DNA of 64,000 nt, from NCBI GenBank assembly GCA_033398695.1, contig CM065809.1:175078501-175142500 (forward strand), read 5' to 3'. The translations under genes and the position numbers were made by a program. The notes beneath the pieces are model-generated. The model worked only from the letters and a program-made list of their open reading frames with translations. It made no database searches and was not told where the DNA came from. Positions 36,926 through 48,160 of the stretch are shown here, piece after piece; positions within the stretch are counted from its first letter, which is position 1, and each line of letters opens with the position of its first letter. Source of the DNA: Orobanche coerulescens (lineage: Eukaryota; Streptophyta; Magnoliopsida; Lamiales; Orobanchaceae).

Positions 36926-37275
36926 TTTGAGGATTTTGATGCTTGATTGTAGAATCTTATTGTTCGAATAATCTTTATGTCTCATGTCATGAAAACTCTA
37001 TGTATCGCTTGAAATTCCATCTTAATGATATTCGCATTTCACTTCATTTGGTATTTGTTGTTTACGAGTATTGTTATTTACGTAATTTCGCTTTGAATAA
37101 TGGCATTTTCGCTGATATTCGTTATAATGCAACAATTCAGGGGAGTACCTTTTGTTTATGTCAAAAAGGGGGAGAATACTCCAAAACCGAAATATACTAA
37201 TATATCGAACAAGTCAGCTTTGATTCGAATCATTTAAAATGTTATCATGGTATAAATTAAATGTTTTGACATCAT
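36926..37275 (+). other. 3' UTR, unit 4
   Basis: Same as earlier units; the second G-rich tract (about 37168-37175) is intact. Confidence 0.65.
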
Positions 37276-37276
37276 A

Positions 37277-37490
37277 TATGGGTAAGGCGCTACCCATATA
37301 CTAGTAGCGCACGCTATCGAAAGATACACATTGCATACACAGCCAAGTGAAGTCACCTGATGGATAGCGACGTTACCCATATGCGTGCGCTATCCATCAC
37401 TGACTTCACTCGCTACAATGACTGTCTCTGGCCGTATACGTATCTTTCGATAGCGTGCGCTACTAAGATATGGGTAGCGTGCGCTAACCG
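37277..37490. repeat. Hairpin of inverted LTR segments (unit 4)
   Basis: Same fold-back; both arms have lost bases in the middle. Confidence 0.7.
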
Positions 37491-38550
37491 TGTTTAGCTC
37501 CTTCAAAATAATATCGTCCGAGATTGATCTTATTAAATGTTTTGAATGTAATAATCATCAAAATACATTTTGAGTCAACAATCTCCCCCTTTTTGATGAT
37601 GTCAAAACATTTAATTTATACCTGCAAAAACATTTTAAATGATTCGAATCAAGTCATTCAATGTTAGCGCACGCTAAGCAACTACGCTTAGCGCACGCTA
37701 TACAATCCATATTAACGCCGCTATCGATCTTTGACTTGGCTTCTCCGAACGGTCACAAAGATCGCTGCAACGGTAAAATAGTATGGCTAGCGTGCGCTAG
37801 TCAGCGACGCAGCGCGGCGTTAACGTCCGTCAACAAGTCTTCAATTCGACTTTGAAAATGTCCGCTTGTCTCCAACGACTCTTTATCCAACGGCTAGATT
37901 TGAGATTAGCGCGGCGCTAGCAAGTATGCATAGCGCGGCGCTAAAGATTAATTAATTCCAACTTTTCCGCATTTTGCGGATCTTCATCGACTTCGCTTCC
38001 AACAGAAAATCAAACGGTAATATGTCGATTCCTTTTAGCGTGCGCTAATGCCTATACCTTAGCGTGCGCTAATAATTTCTTTCAAGAACGTGACGCTACC
38101 CTCGTAGCGACGTAAGATCCTTCGACATATCGAGTCCAAAGAGCTACCGGACTATCGACCGTGATATCGGTAGCGCGCAAGAGTCGAGTAGTAACGCGGC
38201 GCTATATCCTTGTTTTAGCGCACGTAAGTTGATGTATGTAGCGCGGCGCAAGATCCATTTCCGATTTCCTTCCAAACCTCACCGCCTTCTCGAATAATGC
38301 GATAGCGTGCGTTAATATGGATCAGATAGCGCGGCGCTAACATTGAATGACTTGCGGCGCTATCCATCGTGTGACTTCACTTGTCCGCAATGATCGTCTG
38401 GCCGTACATGTATCTTTCGATAGCGTGCGCTACTAGTATATGGGTAGCGTGCGCTAACCGTGTTTAGCTCCTTCAAAATAATATCGTCCGAGATTGATCT
38501 TATTAAATGTTTTGAATGTAATAATCATCAAAATACATTTTGAGTCAACA
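37491..38550 (-). mobile_element. Minus-strand LTR pieces, polypurine tract and plus patch (unit 4)
   Basis: LTR start to 37580, patch at about 37652-37720, then minus-strand LTR to 38550. Many palindromes read GCGCGGCGCTA instead of GCGTGCGCTA. Confidence 0.7.
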
Positions 38551-38915
38551 ATCTCCCCTTTTGATGATGTCAAAACATTTAATTTATACCGCAAAACATT
38601 TTAAATGATTCGAATCAAGGCAACTTGTTCGATATATTAGTATATTTCGGTTTTGAGTATTCTCCCCTTTTGACATAAACAAAAAGGTACTCCCGAATTG
38701 TTGCATTATAACGAATATCAACGAAAATGCCATTATTCAAAGCGAAATTACGTAAATAACAATACTGTAAACAACAAATACCAAATGAAGTGAAATGCGA
38801 ATATCATTAAGATGGAATTTCAAGCAATACATAGAGTTTTCATGACATGAGACATAAAGATTATTCGAACAATAAGATTCTACAATCAAGCATCAAAATC
38901 CTCAAATCTAAGGAG
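38551..38915 (-). other. Minus-strand 3' UTR, unit 4
   Basis: Same as other copies, with shortened purine tracts. Confidence 0.6.
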
Positions 38916-40120
38916 CAGTGGCTCAAGAGGACGAGGGAAAGGAAACGGCGGTGTGTGAAACGGATGAAATCGAGATCAACCCGCGCACTTCCCGACTTCC
39001 GAACGTAGAGCCCGAACATCCTCTCGAATTTCACTGAGAGGTCTCGATGCTCCGCATCCGAGCGCAAAGGTCGCTTCTCTTCCTCCGTGACAACATCTCT
39101 CATCGGCGCTTCCTTTCAAGTGGGCTTCCTCACGAACTCCCCTTGCCAGATCTCTCAAGAGTATGAGGTCCCCGCGAGTGATTTTCTCCTCTCGCAGAGG
39201 GCATGCGCGATCCTTTTTCCACTTGGTCGCCGCGAAGATACGGAATAGATCCACCTATTGGACGTCCTGACATAGTGCATAGCCTTAAGCGAAGAGTCCA
39301 AATCTCATGACCGAGAGAGACGGGGATGCCTTGTCTTTCGACAAATCGACGTGGTGAAAACCGAATACGGCCGTGAGAATGGAGCCATAAGGCATTCCAC
39401 CCTTGCGGAGCGAGACGCGTAGTTTTTCGACCAAAAGGTCGCCTTCACCTTCATCCAAATGATGATGATATCAAAGAAATTCACTTTATCATCATTAAGA
39501 ACTCGATACACCACATGCTTGTCGACTCCCACTAATTTGTGCCGGGTATTCACCTTCGCATTAAGCACTTTGTGAGAGCTACTAGAGTAGACGAATGTTG
39601 ATCCCAAAATCATTGTTTTCAAGAAATCGTCTGCTATGTCAATAATGAAATTTCGAGCTAAGGAACTCTTTGACATCGATTTCCCGACTCCAGATCCTCG
39701 CAATAATTTTTCCAAGACACACAAACTGCTTGATGATAAACCAAAAATTTGCGACAAAATATCCGAGGAAACCGTCACTGTGTTCCTCCAACAAAACTTC
39801 CTAAAACAAGGGATGAAGACCCTTCACAATGGGCCACATGGAGATCGCGAGAATTCTCGGACAAGTTCAGTGGAAAATGGGGTTTTTACATTCTACAAAA
39901 CGGCAATTCCAAGCGAAGAGAAGAAATTAGAGATATCGATATTTACCCGCTCTGCACTCAAAGATTGAAGAAATAACATCAGAGTGTGTTCTTGTGGAAG
40001 GATTTCAAAGAATACCTCGATGCGGGATGAGATGAATCGAGTCGCATCATATCAGGCGCTGAGAGGACGCTTTAGGTTATCAGATGTTTTTCCCATGGCT
40101 TGTCGATTCTTGCTCGACAT
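38916..40120 (-). pseudogene. Env-like ORF, B type, with its N-terminus (centre of the array)
   Basis: Unlike units 1-3, this minus-strand copy continues through the N-terminal region to the start codon at 40120-40118. The array therefore stops repeating here and runs into minus-strand pol. Frames are broken throughout. Confidence 0.75.
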
Positions 40121-40504
40121 CAATCGAAGAGGAATTGAGGAAGTTTGAAGAATCCGATTAGCGGCCAGATTTCTCCGAAAAGAGTGTTCTTACGATCAAG
40201 TATGCTAGAAAGGATGAGTGTGTTTCGGGTCAGACGGAATATATATAGTCAACGGATTTTTAGTTAGCGTACGCTAGAACCAAGAGTTAGCGTCGTTAGG
40301 TATAAAATGAAAAGCTTACTGGACTGCCCAAAGAGTTTAATAAGGAATTTGAAGAGATTTTAATTAGCGTACGCAATGGAGTGAAATTAGCGTACGCTAT
40401 CGAAAGCAAGTTTTAGCGCCGTTAAGAAAGTGAAGCTAGCGCGCGCTAGCGAGTGAACCGAATCGGGGATTTTGATATTTTGAGTAGTAAGCTTATTTAA
40501 TAAG
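40121..40504 (-). repeat. pol/env-like spacer on minus (centre)
   Basis: Reverse complement of the palindrome-rich spacer, partly corrupted. Confidence 0.65.
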
Positions 40505-43500
40505 TTGTCTACATGTCCCATACCAAGTTGTAAACGAATGGAATCAAATGATTCTCCGAAGAGGTTTTGTAAAAATGTCGCAAGTTGGTCCTTCGTCCCG
40601 ACAAAAATTAAACAGATATCTTTTTTCCGAACATGATCACGTAGAAAGTGATGTCTAATATCTATATGTTTGGTTCTACTATGCAACACAGATTTTTGCT
40701 CAAATTAATTGCACTAGTGTTATCACATGATGTGGGTATTTTCAAAATGTATGCCGTAGTCGCGGAGTTGATTTTTAATCCATAACACTTGAGCGCAGCG
40801 CTCCTCGCAATGACATATTCGGCCTCAAATTGTAGACAATGCTACACCGGGTTTGCTTTTACTTCCCAAGATATTAAACATGATCCAACAAAATGACATG
40901 TACCACTAGTACTCTTTGTCAATTTTACATCCACTAAATCGGCGTCACTATATGCAATTAAATTAAAATCCAAGCAAGAAGGATACCATGACCTAGTCCA
41001 ATAGTTCCTTTCAAGTAACGAAAATGCGTTTGCAAGCGCTAAATGTGATTCCTCGGGATTAGCTTGGAATCGAGCACATAGACATGTAGCAAATATTATA
41101 TCCGCCTAGATGCACCAAATATAACAAAGATCCGATCATACCTCGATATAATTTTTTATCTACTGATTTGCCATTTTCATCTTTCTCAAGCTTTAGTGAT
41201 GAAGACATCGTGTAGATATCACCTTGCTACTTTCCATATCAATTTCTTGAGGAGGTCGTTTGAGTACTTCGCTTGATGGATAAAAATTCCATCTTCGCAC
41301 GGCTTGATTCAAGCCCGAGGAAGAACGTTAATTCTCCCATCATACTCATTTCGAACTCTCCTTTCATAAGATTAGAAAATTGGCACAAAGATTCATTAGT
41401 AGCTCCAAATACAATGTCATCAACGTAGATTCGCATACAAGTATATCATCATTCAATATTTTAACAAACAAGGTATTATCGACTTTCGCTTTTATAATCA
41501 TTTGCAATTAAAATCGACTTAAACGATCATACCATGCTCGGTGCTTGCTTCAACCCGTAGAGTGCCTTGTTGAGCTTGTAGACATGATCCGAAAATGATG
41601 ATCTTCAAAACCGGAGGTTGCTTGACGTAGACTTCTTCTTGAATGAACCCATTCAACAATGCGCTTTTCACATCCATTTGAAATAGTTTGATCTTCTTAT
41701 GGGCGGCAAATGCACATAGCAAGCGAACGGGCTTCGAGTCGAGCCACGGAGCAAAACTTTCTTCGTAATCAAGACCTTCCTCTTGATTATATCCTTGAGC
41801 GACCAAACGAGATTTATTTCAATCGATAGCCGTCATTACTCTTGATTTTATGTACCCATTTAGTTCCGATAATTGTTTTATCTTTAGAGCGGAACTAAAT
41901 TCCATACATTATCAGGCTTGAATCGCACTAGCTCTTCTCGCATTGCCATCACCTAACTTTCATCATCGAGAGCTTCGGATATATTCTCGGGAACTATTTC
42001 GATACAAAAGCACAATGAGCCATAAATTCGGTGGTTCTCCTTCGGTTTGAACACCGTCTTCAATGTTTCCAATCACGAGATCCTTCGATGGTCTTTGATG
42101 TGCCTCCAATCTTTCGTAAATCAACGATCGTGTTCGCTTCGATTTCCGAAATTTTCTTCACTTCGGGTGAGGGGTCCTAAAAGTACTCGCATCATCAAAG
42201 TATTCTACCTTTCTGGGGTGAGATCATATCATCAATTTAACATGTATGGACTCTTCAACTTTATTCGCTCTAATATTATAAACACGATATGCTTTGCTAT
42301 TAGTACAATAGCCAAGAAATATTCCGAGTCGGATTGGCATCAAACTTGCCTAAGTTATCCTTGCCATTGTTCAAAATAAATACATTGCAACCAAAAGGAT
42401 GAAAATAAGCAATATTGGGCTTTTTGCCCTTCCATAATTCATAATGGGTTTTAAGATGAGTTCTACGAACGTGAACCCTTAATCACATAAAGATGCCGTA
42501 AAATTGCTTCGCCCAAAAATATCGTGGAAGAGAGTATTCATTAAGCATTGTCCTCGACATTTCTTCCAAAGATCGGCTTTTCCTTTCAACAACTCCATTT
42601 TGTTGAGGTGTTCTAGGAGCCGAAAAGTTATGATTAATACCATATTTATCACATAAAAGTTCAAACGGAGTGCAATCAAATTCACCTCCGTGATCGGTGC
42701 GAATAGAAATTATGGAGAGATTTTTCTCATTTGATACCAAACGACACCATTTAGAGAATTCGGAAAATGCATCATCCTTATGTGCTAAAAATCTAACCCA
42801 AGTAAATCGAGAGAAATCATCAACAATAACCAAAGTGTAAAGTTTACAATTTAAACTAACATGTCTAGATGGTTCAATCAAATCCATATGCACGAGTTCA
42901 AGAACGCGACTAGTGGAAACCTCGAATTTTGGTTTAAACGATTCTCGAGTGTGTTTCCCTTTTATGCATGATTCACACAAATGCTTTCTATCAAACTTGA
43001 GTTTGGGTAATCCACGAACAAGGTCGTGTCTAGATAAAATAGAAATAATAAGTAAAGAAGTATGCCCCAATTTTCGATGCCATAGATATGCATTATCATC
43101 CAAAGTAATAAGACATTTTTCATTAAATGAACTCTTATCATTAAGATCAACAATATAGATGTTTCCACATCTCAACCCAATGAATGCAATTTTATTATTT
43201 ATAAATGCCGTGCAATGCGTTTGTTCAAAGAGAATTTTAAAACCTTCATCGCAAAGTTGCGAAACGCTAAGAAGATTATGATGCAAACCTTCAACAAACA
43301 ATACTTTGTTGATAAGGAGAAGGTTCTTACCGACTTTGCCGATGCCATTGATTTTTCCCTTTTATTATCTCCAAAGGTCACATGTCCTTGATCTTGATAT
43401 TCGAGGTCTTCAAATAAGTCCCTGAGCCGCACATGTGCCTTGAGCATCCGCTATCAATGTACCACTTGTTTTTCCTTGTGTGCCGCACTCTACAAAAATA

Positions 43501-43645
43501 GAGTTTCTGCTGTTTCTGCATCTAAGCCCGCTTGGGTCCTCCAAAGTTAACTATGCTTATAGATTCTAACAATTGTCCCTTTAGAACCCATATTTCGCTT
43601 AACTTTGATGGTTCTTAACTTTGAATGAACATTGATATTATGAAC
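40505..43645 (-). pseudogene. pol: Pol copy, B type, minus strand (inner)
   Basis: RNase H, RT (YVDD at about 41430-41420) and integrase are recognisable, with a 272-codon integrase frame at 42483-43301. It shares private variants with the outer copy at 48161-51345: Ile for Arg in FINNKIAF, and loss of bases after the integrase core giving YFWAKQFYG. It ends at the same gag position used by the plus-strand units. Confidence 0.82.
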
Positions 43646-44582
43646 TCCATGTGGCCGATGAAGGGTCTTCATCCCTTGTTTTAGAAGTTTTGTCGAGGAA
43701 CACGAGTGACGCTTTCCTGATATTTTGTCGCAAATTTTGGTTTATCATCCGACGGATTTGTGTGTACCGGAAAACTATAGATACCGGAGTCGGGAAATCG
43801 ATGTCAAAGAGTTCCTTAGCTCAAAGGTTGTTATTGACATAACGGACGATTTCTTCAAAACAATGATTTTGGGATCAACATTCGCCTACTCCTAGTAGCT
43901 CTCACAAAGTGCTTAATGCCGAAGGTGAATACCCAAAGACAAATTAGTGGAGTCGACAAGCATGTGGTGTATCGAGTTCTTAATGATGATAAAGTGAATT
44001 TTGCCGATATCATCATCACCGGATGAAGGTGAAGGGCGACCTTTTCGGTCGAAAACTACGCATCTCGCCTCCCGCAAGGCCGGAATGCCTTATGGCTCCA
44101 TTCTCACGGCCATATTCGCCACCACGCCGATTTGTCGAAAGACAAGGTCGCCCCTGCCTCTCTCTGGCCATGAGATTTCGACTCTTCGCTTAAGGCTATG
44201 CACTATGTCCTGACGTCCAACCGAGGCCGGATCCTATTCCCGTATCTTCGCGATTTACGACCAAGTGGAAAAAGGATCGCGCATGCCTACTGCAGAGGAG
44301 AAAATCACTCGTCGGGGACCTCATACTCTTCGAGAGATGCAAACCGGAGTTCGTGAGGAAGCCCACTTCAAAGGGAAGCGCCCGATGAGAGATGTTGTCA
44401 CGAGGAAGAGGAAAGCGACTTTGCGCTCGGATGCGGAGCATCGAGACCTCTCAGCCAAATTCGAGAGGATGTTCGGCTCTACGCTCGGAAGTCCGGAAAG
44501 TGCGCGGTTGATCTTCGATTTCATCCGCTTCACACACCCTTCGCTTCCTTTCCTCGTCCTCTTCCGACCCTCGCTCCTTAGA
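43646..44582 (+). pseudogene. Env-like ORF, A type, truncated (mirror unit)
   Basis: Joined to minus-strand pol at a mirror image of the unit junctions, so it begins at the same internal point (ADEGSSS). Small deletions break it into short frames. Confidence 0.75.
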
Positions 44583-44928
44583 TTTGAGGATTTTGATGCT
44601 TGATTGTAGAATCTTATTGTTCGAATAATCTTTATGTCTCATGTCATAAAACTCTATGTATTGCTTGAAATTCCATCTTAATGATATTCGCATTTCACTT
44701 CATTGGTATTTGTTGTTTACGAGTATTGTTATTTACGTAATTTCGCTAATAATGGCATTTTCGTTGATATTCGTTATAATGCAACAATTCGGGGGAGTAC
44801 CTTTTGTTTATGTCAAAAGGGGAGAATACTCCAAAACCGAAATATACTAATATATCGAACAAGTTGCCTTGATTCAATCATTTAAAATGTTTTGCAGTAT
44901 AAATTAAATGTTTTGACATCATATATGG
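44583..44928 (+). other. 3' UTR (mirror unit)
   Basis: Plus-strand 3' UTR with damaged polypurine tracts. Confidence 0.6.
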
Positions 44929-44929
44929 T

Positions 44930-45145
44930 AAGGCGCTACCCATATACTAGTAGCGACGCTATCGAAAGATACATGTACTTCGCATAAACAGCAAGTGAAG
45001 TCACCAGTTGGATAGCGCACGTTACCCATATGCGCGTGCGCTATCCATCGTGTGACTTCACTGCTACACTGATCGTCTGGCCGTATACGTATCTTTCGAT
45101 AGCGCGGCGCTACTAAGATATTGGTAGCGTGCGCTAACCGTGTTT
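44930..45145. repeat. Hairpin of inverted LTR segments (mirror unit)
   Basis: Fifth copy of the fold-back, with corrupted arms. Confidence 0.7.
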
Positions 45146-46201
45146 AGCTCCTTCAAAATAATATCGTCTGAGATTGATCTTATTAAATGTTTTGAATGTA
45201 ATAATCATCAAAATACATTTTGAGTCAACAATCTCCCCCTTTTTGATGATGTCAAAACATTTAATTTATACCTGCAAAAACATTTTAAATGATTCGAATC
45301 AAGTCATTCAATGTTAGCGCACGCTAAGCAATTCATGCTAGCGCACGCTATACAATCCATATTAACGCCGCTATCGATCTTTGACTCGCTTCTCCGAACG
45401 GTCACAAAGATCTGCCAGAACGGTAAAATAGTATGGCTAGCGGCGCTAGTCATGTACGAGCGCGGCGTTAACGTCCTGTCAACAAGTCTTCAATTCGACT
45501 TTGAAAATGTCCGCTTGTCTCTCCAACGACTCTTTATCCAACGGCTAGATTTGAGATTAGCGTGCGCTAGCAAGTATGCATAGCGTGCGCTAAAGATTAA
45601 TTAATTCCAACTTTTCCAGATTTTGCGGATCTTCATCGACTTCGCTTCCAACGGTAGAAAATCAAACGGTAATATGTCGACTTTTAAGCGTGCGCTAATG
45701 CCTATACCTTAGCGCGGCGCTAATAATTTCTTTCAAGAACGACGTTACCCCCGTAGCGTACGTAAGATCCTTGACATATTGAGTCCAGTAGCTACTGGAC
45801 TATTGACCGTGATATCGGTAGCGTGCGCAAGAGCTGAGTAGTAACGTGCGCTATATCCTTGTTTTAGCGTACGTAAGTTGATGTATGTAGCGTGCGCAAG
45901 ATCCATTTCCGATTTCCTTCCAAACCTCACTGTCTTCTGGAATAATGCGATAGCGTGCGTTAATATGGATTGTATAGCGTGCGCTAACATTGAATGACTT
46001 GCGTGCGCTATCCATCAGGTGACTTCACTTGGCTGCAGTTGACTGTCTGGGCTGTACATGTATCTTTCGATAGCGTGCGCTACTAGTATATGGGTAGCGT
46101 GCGCTAACTGTGTTTAGCTCCTTCAAAATAATATTGGTCTGAGATTGATCTTATTAAATGTTTTGAATGTAATAATCATCAAAATACATTTTGAGTCAAC
46201 A
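45146..46201 (-). mobile_element. Minus-strand LTR pieces, polypurine tract and plus patch (mirror unit)
   Basis: LTR start to 45240, patch at about 45300-45375, then minus-strand LTR to 46201. Sequence quality changes from poor to clean at about 45750, inside this LTR. Confidence 0.75.
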
Positions 46202-46567
46202 ATCTCCCCCTTTTTGATGATGTCAAAACATTTAATTTATACCTGCAAAAACATTTTAAATGATTCGAATCAAGGCAACTTGTTCGATATATTAGTATAT
46301 TTCGGTTTGAGTATTCTCCCCTTTTCGACATAAACAAAAAGGTACTCCCCGAATTGTTGCATTATAACGAATATCAACGAAAATGCCATTATTCAAAGCG
46401 AAATTACGTAAATAACAATACTCGTAAACAACAAATACCAAATGAAGTGAAATGCGAATATCATTAAGATGGAATTTCAAGCAACACATAGAGTTTTCAT
46501 GACATGAGACATAAAGATTATTCGAACAATAAGATTCTACAATCAAGCATCAAAATCCTCAAATCTA
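46202..46567 (-). other. Minus-strand 3' UTR, element B
   Basis: Polypurine tract at 46202-46216, next to the LTR start; remaining tracts have lost some bases. Confidence 0.65.
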
Positions 46568-47780
46568 AGGAGCAGTGGCCTAAGAGGACGAGGGAAAGGA
46601 AACGAAGGGTGTGTGAAACGGATGAAATCGAAGATCAACCCGCGCACTTCCTGACTTCCGAACGTAGAGCCCGAACATCCTCTCGAATTTCAAACAGAGG
46701 TCTCGATGCTCCGCATCCGAGCGCAAAGGTCGCTTCTCTTCCTCCGTGACAACATCTCTCATCGGCGCTTCCCTTTCAAGTGGGCTTCTCACGAACTCCC
46801 GGCCAGATCTCTCGAAGAGTATGAGGTCCCCGCGAGTGATTTTCTCCTCTCGCAGCAGTATGCGCGATCCTTTTTCCACTTGGTCGCCGCCGAAGATACG
46901 GAATAGGATCCACCGGTTGGACGTCCTGACATAGTGCATAGCCTTAAGCGAAGAGTCCAAATCTCATGACCGAGAGAGACGGGGACACCTTGTCTTTCGA
47001 CAAATCAACGTGGTGAAAATCAATACGGCCGTGAGAATGGAGCCATAAGGCATTCCAGCCTTGGAGCGAGACGCGTAGTTTCTCGACCGAAAAGGTCGCC
47101 TTCACCTTCATCCAAATTGATGATGATATCGGCAAAATTCACTTTATCATCATTAAGAACTCGATACACCACATGCTTGTCGACTCCACTAATTTGTGTC
47201 GGGTATTCACCTTCGATTAAGCACTTTGTGAGAGCTACTAGAGTAGACGAATGTTGATCCCAAAATCATTGTTTTCAAGAAATCGTCCGTTATGTCAATA
47301 ATGTCTTTGAGCTAAGGAACTCTTTGACATCGATTTCCCGACTCCGGATCCCTGCAATAGTTTTTCCAAGACACACAAATCCGCTTGATGATAAATCAAA
47401 AATTTGAGACAAAATATCCGAGGAAACTGTCACTGTGTTCCTCCAACAAAACTTCCTAAAACAAGGGATGAAGACCCTTTACTGTCGGCCACATGGAGAT
47501 CGCGAGAATTCTCGACAAGTTCGTGGAAAATGGGGTTTTTACATTCTACAAAACGGGCAATTCCAAGCGAAGAGAAGAAATTAGAGATATCGATATTTAC
47601 CCGTTCCAGACTCGAAAGATTGAAGAAATAACAGTCCGTAGTGTGTTCTTGTGGAAGGATTTCAAAGAATACCCTCGATGCGATGGATGAGATGAATCGA
47701 GTCGCATCATATCGTGCGTTGAGAGGACGCTTTAGGTTATCAGATGTTTTTCCCATGGCTTGTCGATTCTTGCTCGACAT
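46568..47780 (-). pseudogene. Env-like ORF, element B (outer, full span)
   Basis: Starts at ATG 47780-47778. The N-terminal about 117 codons are open; the middle is broken near 47290-47440 and again in the C-terminal half, with the coiled coil recognisable. Confidence 0.75.
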
Positions 47781-48160
47781 CAATCGGAGAGGAATTGAGG
47801 AAGTTTGAAGAATCCGATTAGCGGCTAGGATTTCTCCGAAAAGAGTGTTCTTACGATTGCGTGCGTTAGAAAGGATGAGTGTGTTTCTGGGTTGTACGGA
47901 ATATATATAGTCAACGGATTTTTAGTTAGCGTACGCTAGGAACCAAGAGTTAGCGTACGTTAGGTATAAAATGAAAAGCTTACTGGACTGTCGAGTAGCG
48001 AATAAGGAATTTGAAGAGATTTTAATTAGCGTACGCAATGGAGTGAAATTAGCGTACGCTATCGAAAGCAAGTTTTAGCGCGCGTTAAGAAAGTGAAGCT
48101 AGCGCGCGCTAGCGAGTGAACCGAATCAGGGATTTTGATATTTTGAGTAGTAAACTTATT
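47781..48160 (-). repeat. pol/env-like spacer, element B
   Basis: Clean minus-strand copy of the palindrome-rich spacer, including the CTGGACTGTCGAGTAGCG variant at about 47983-48000. Confidence 0.7.
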
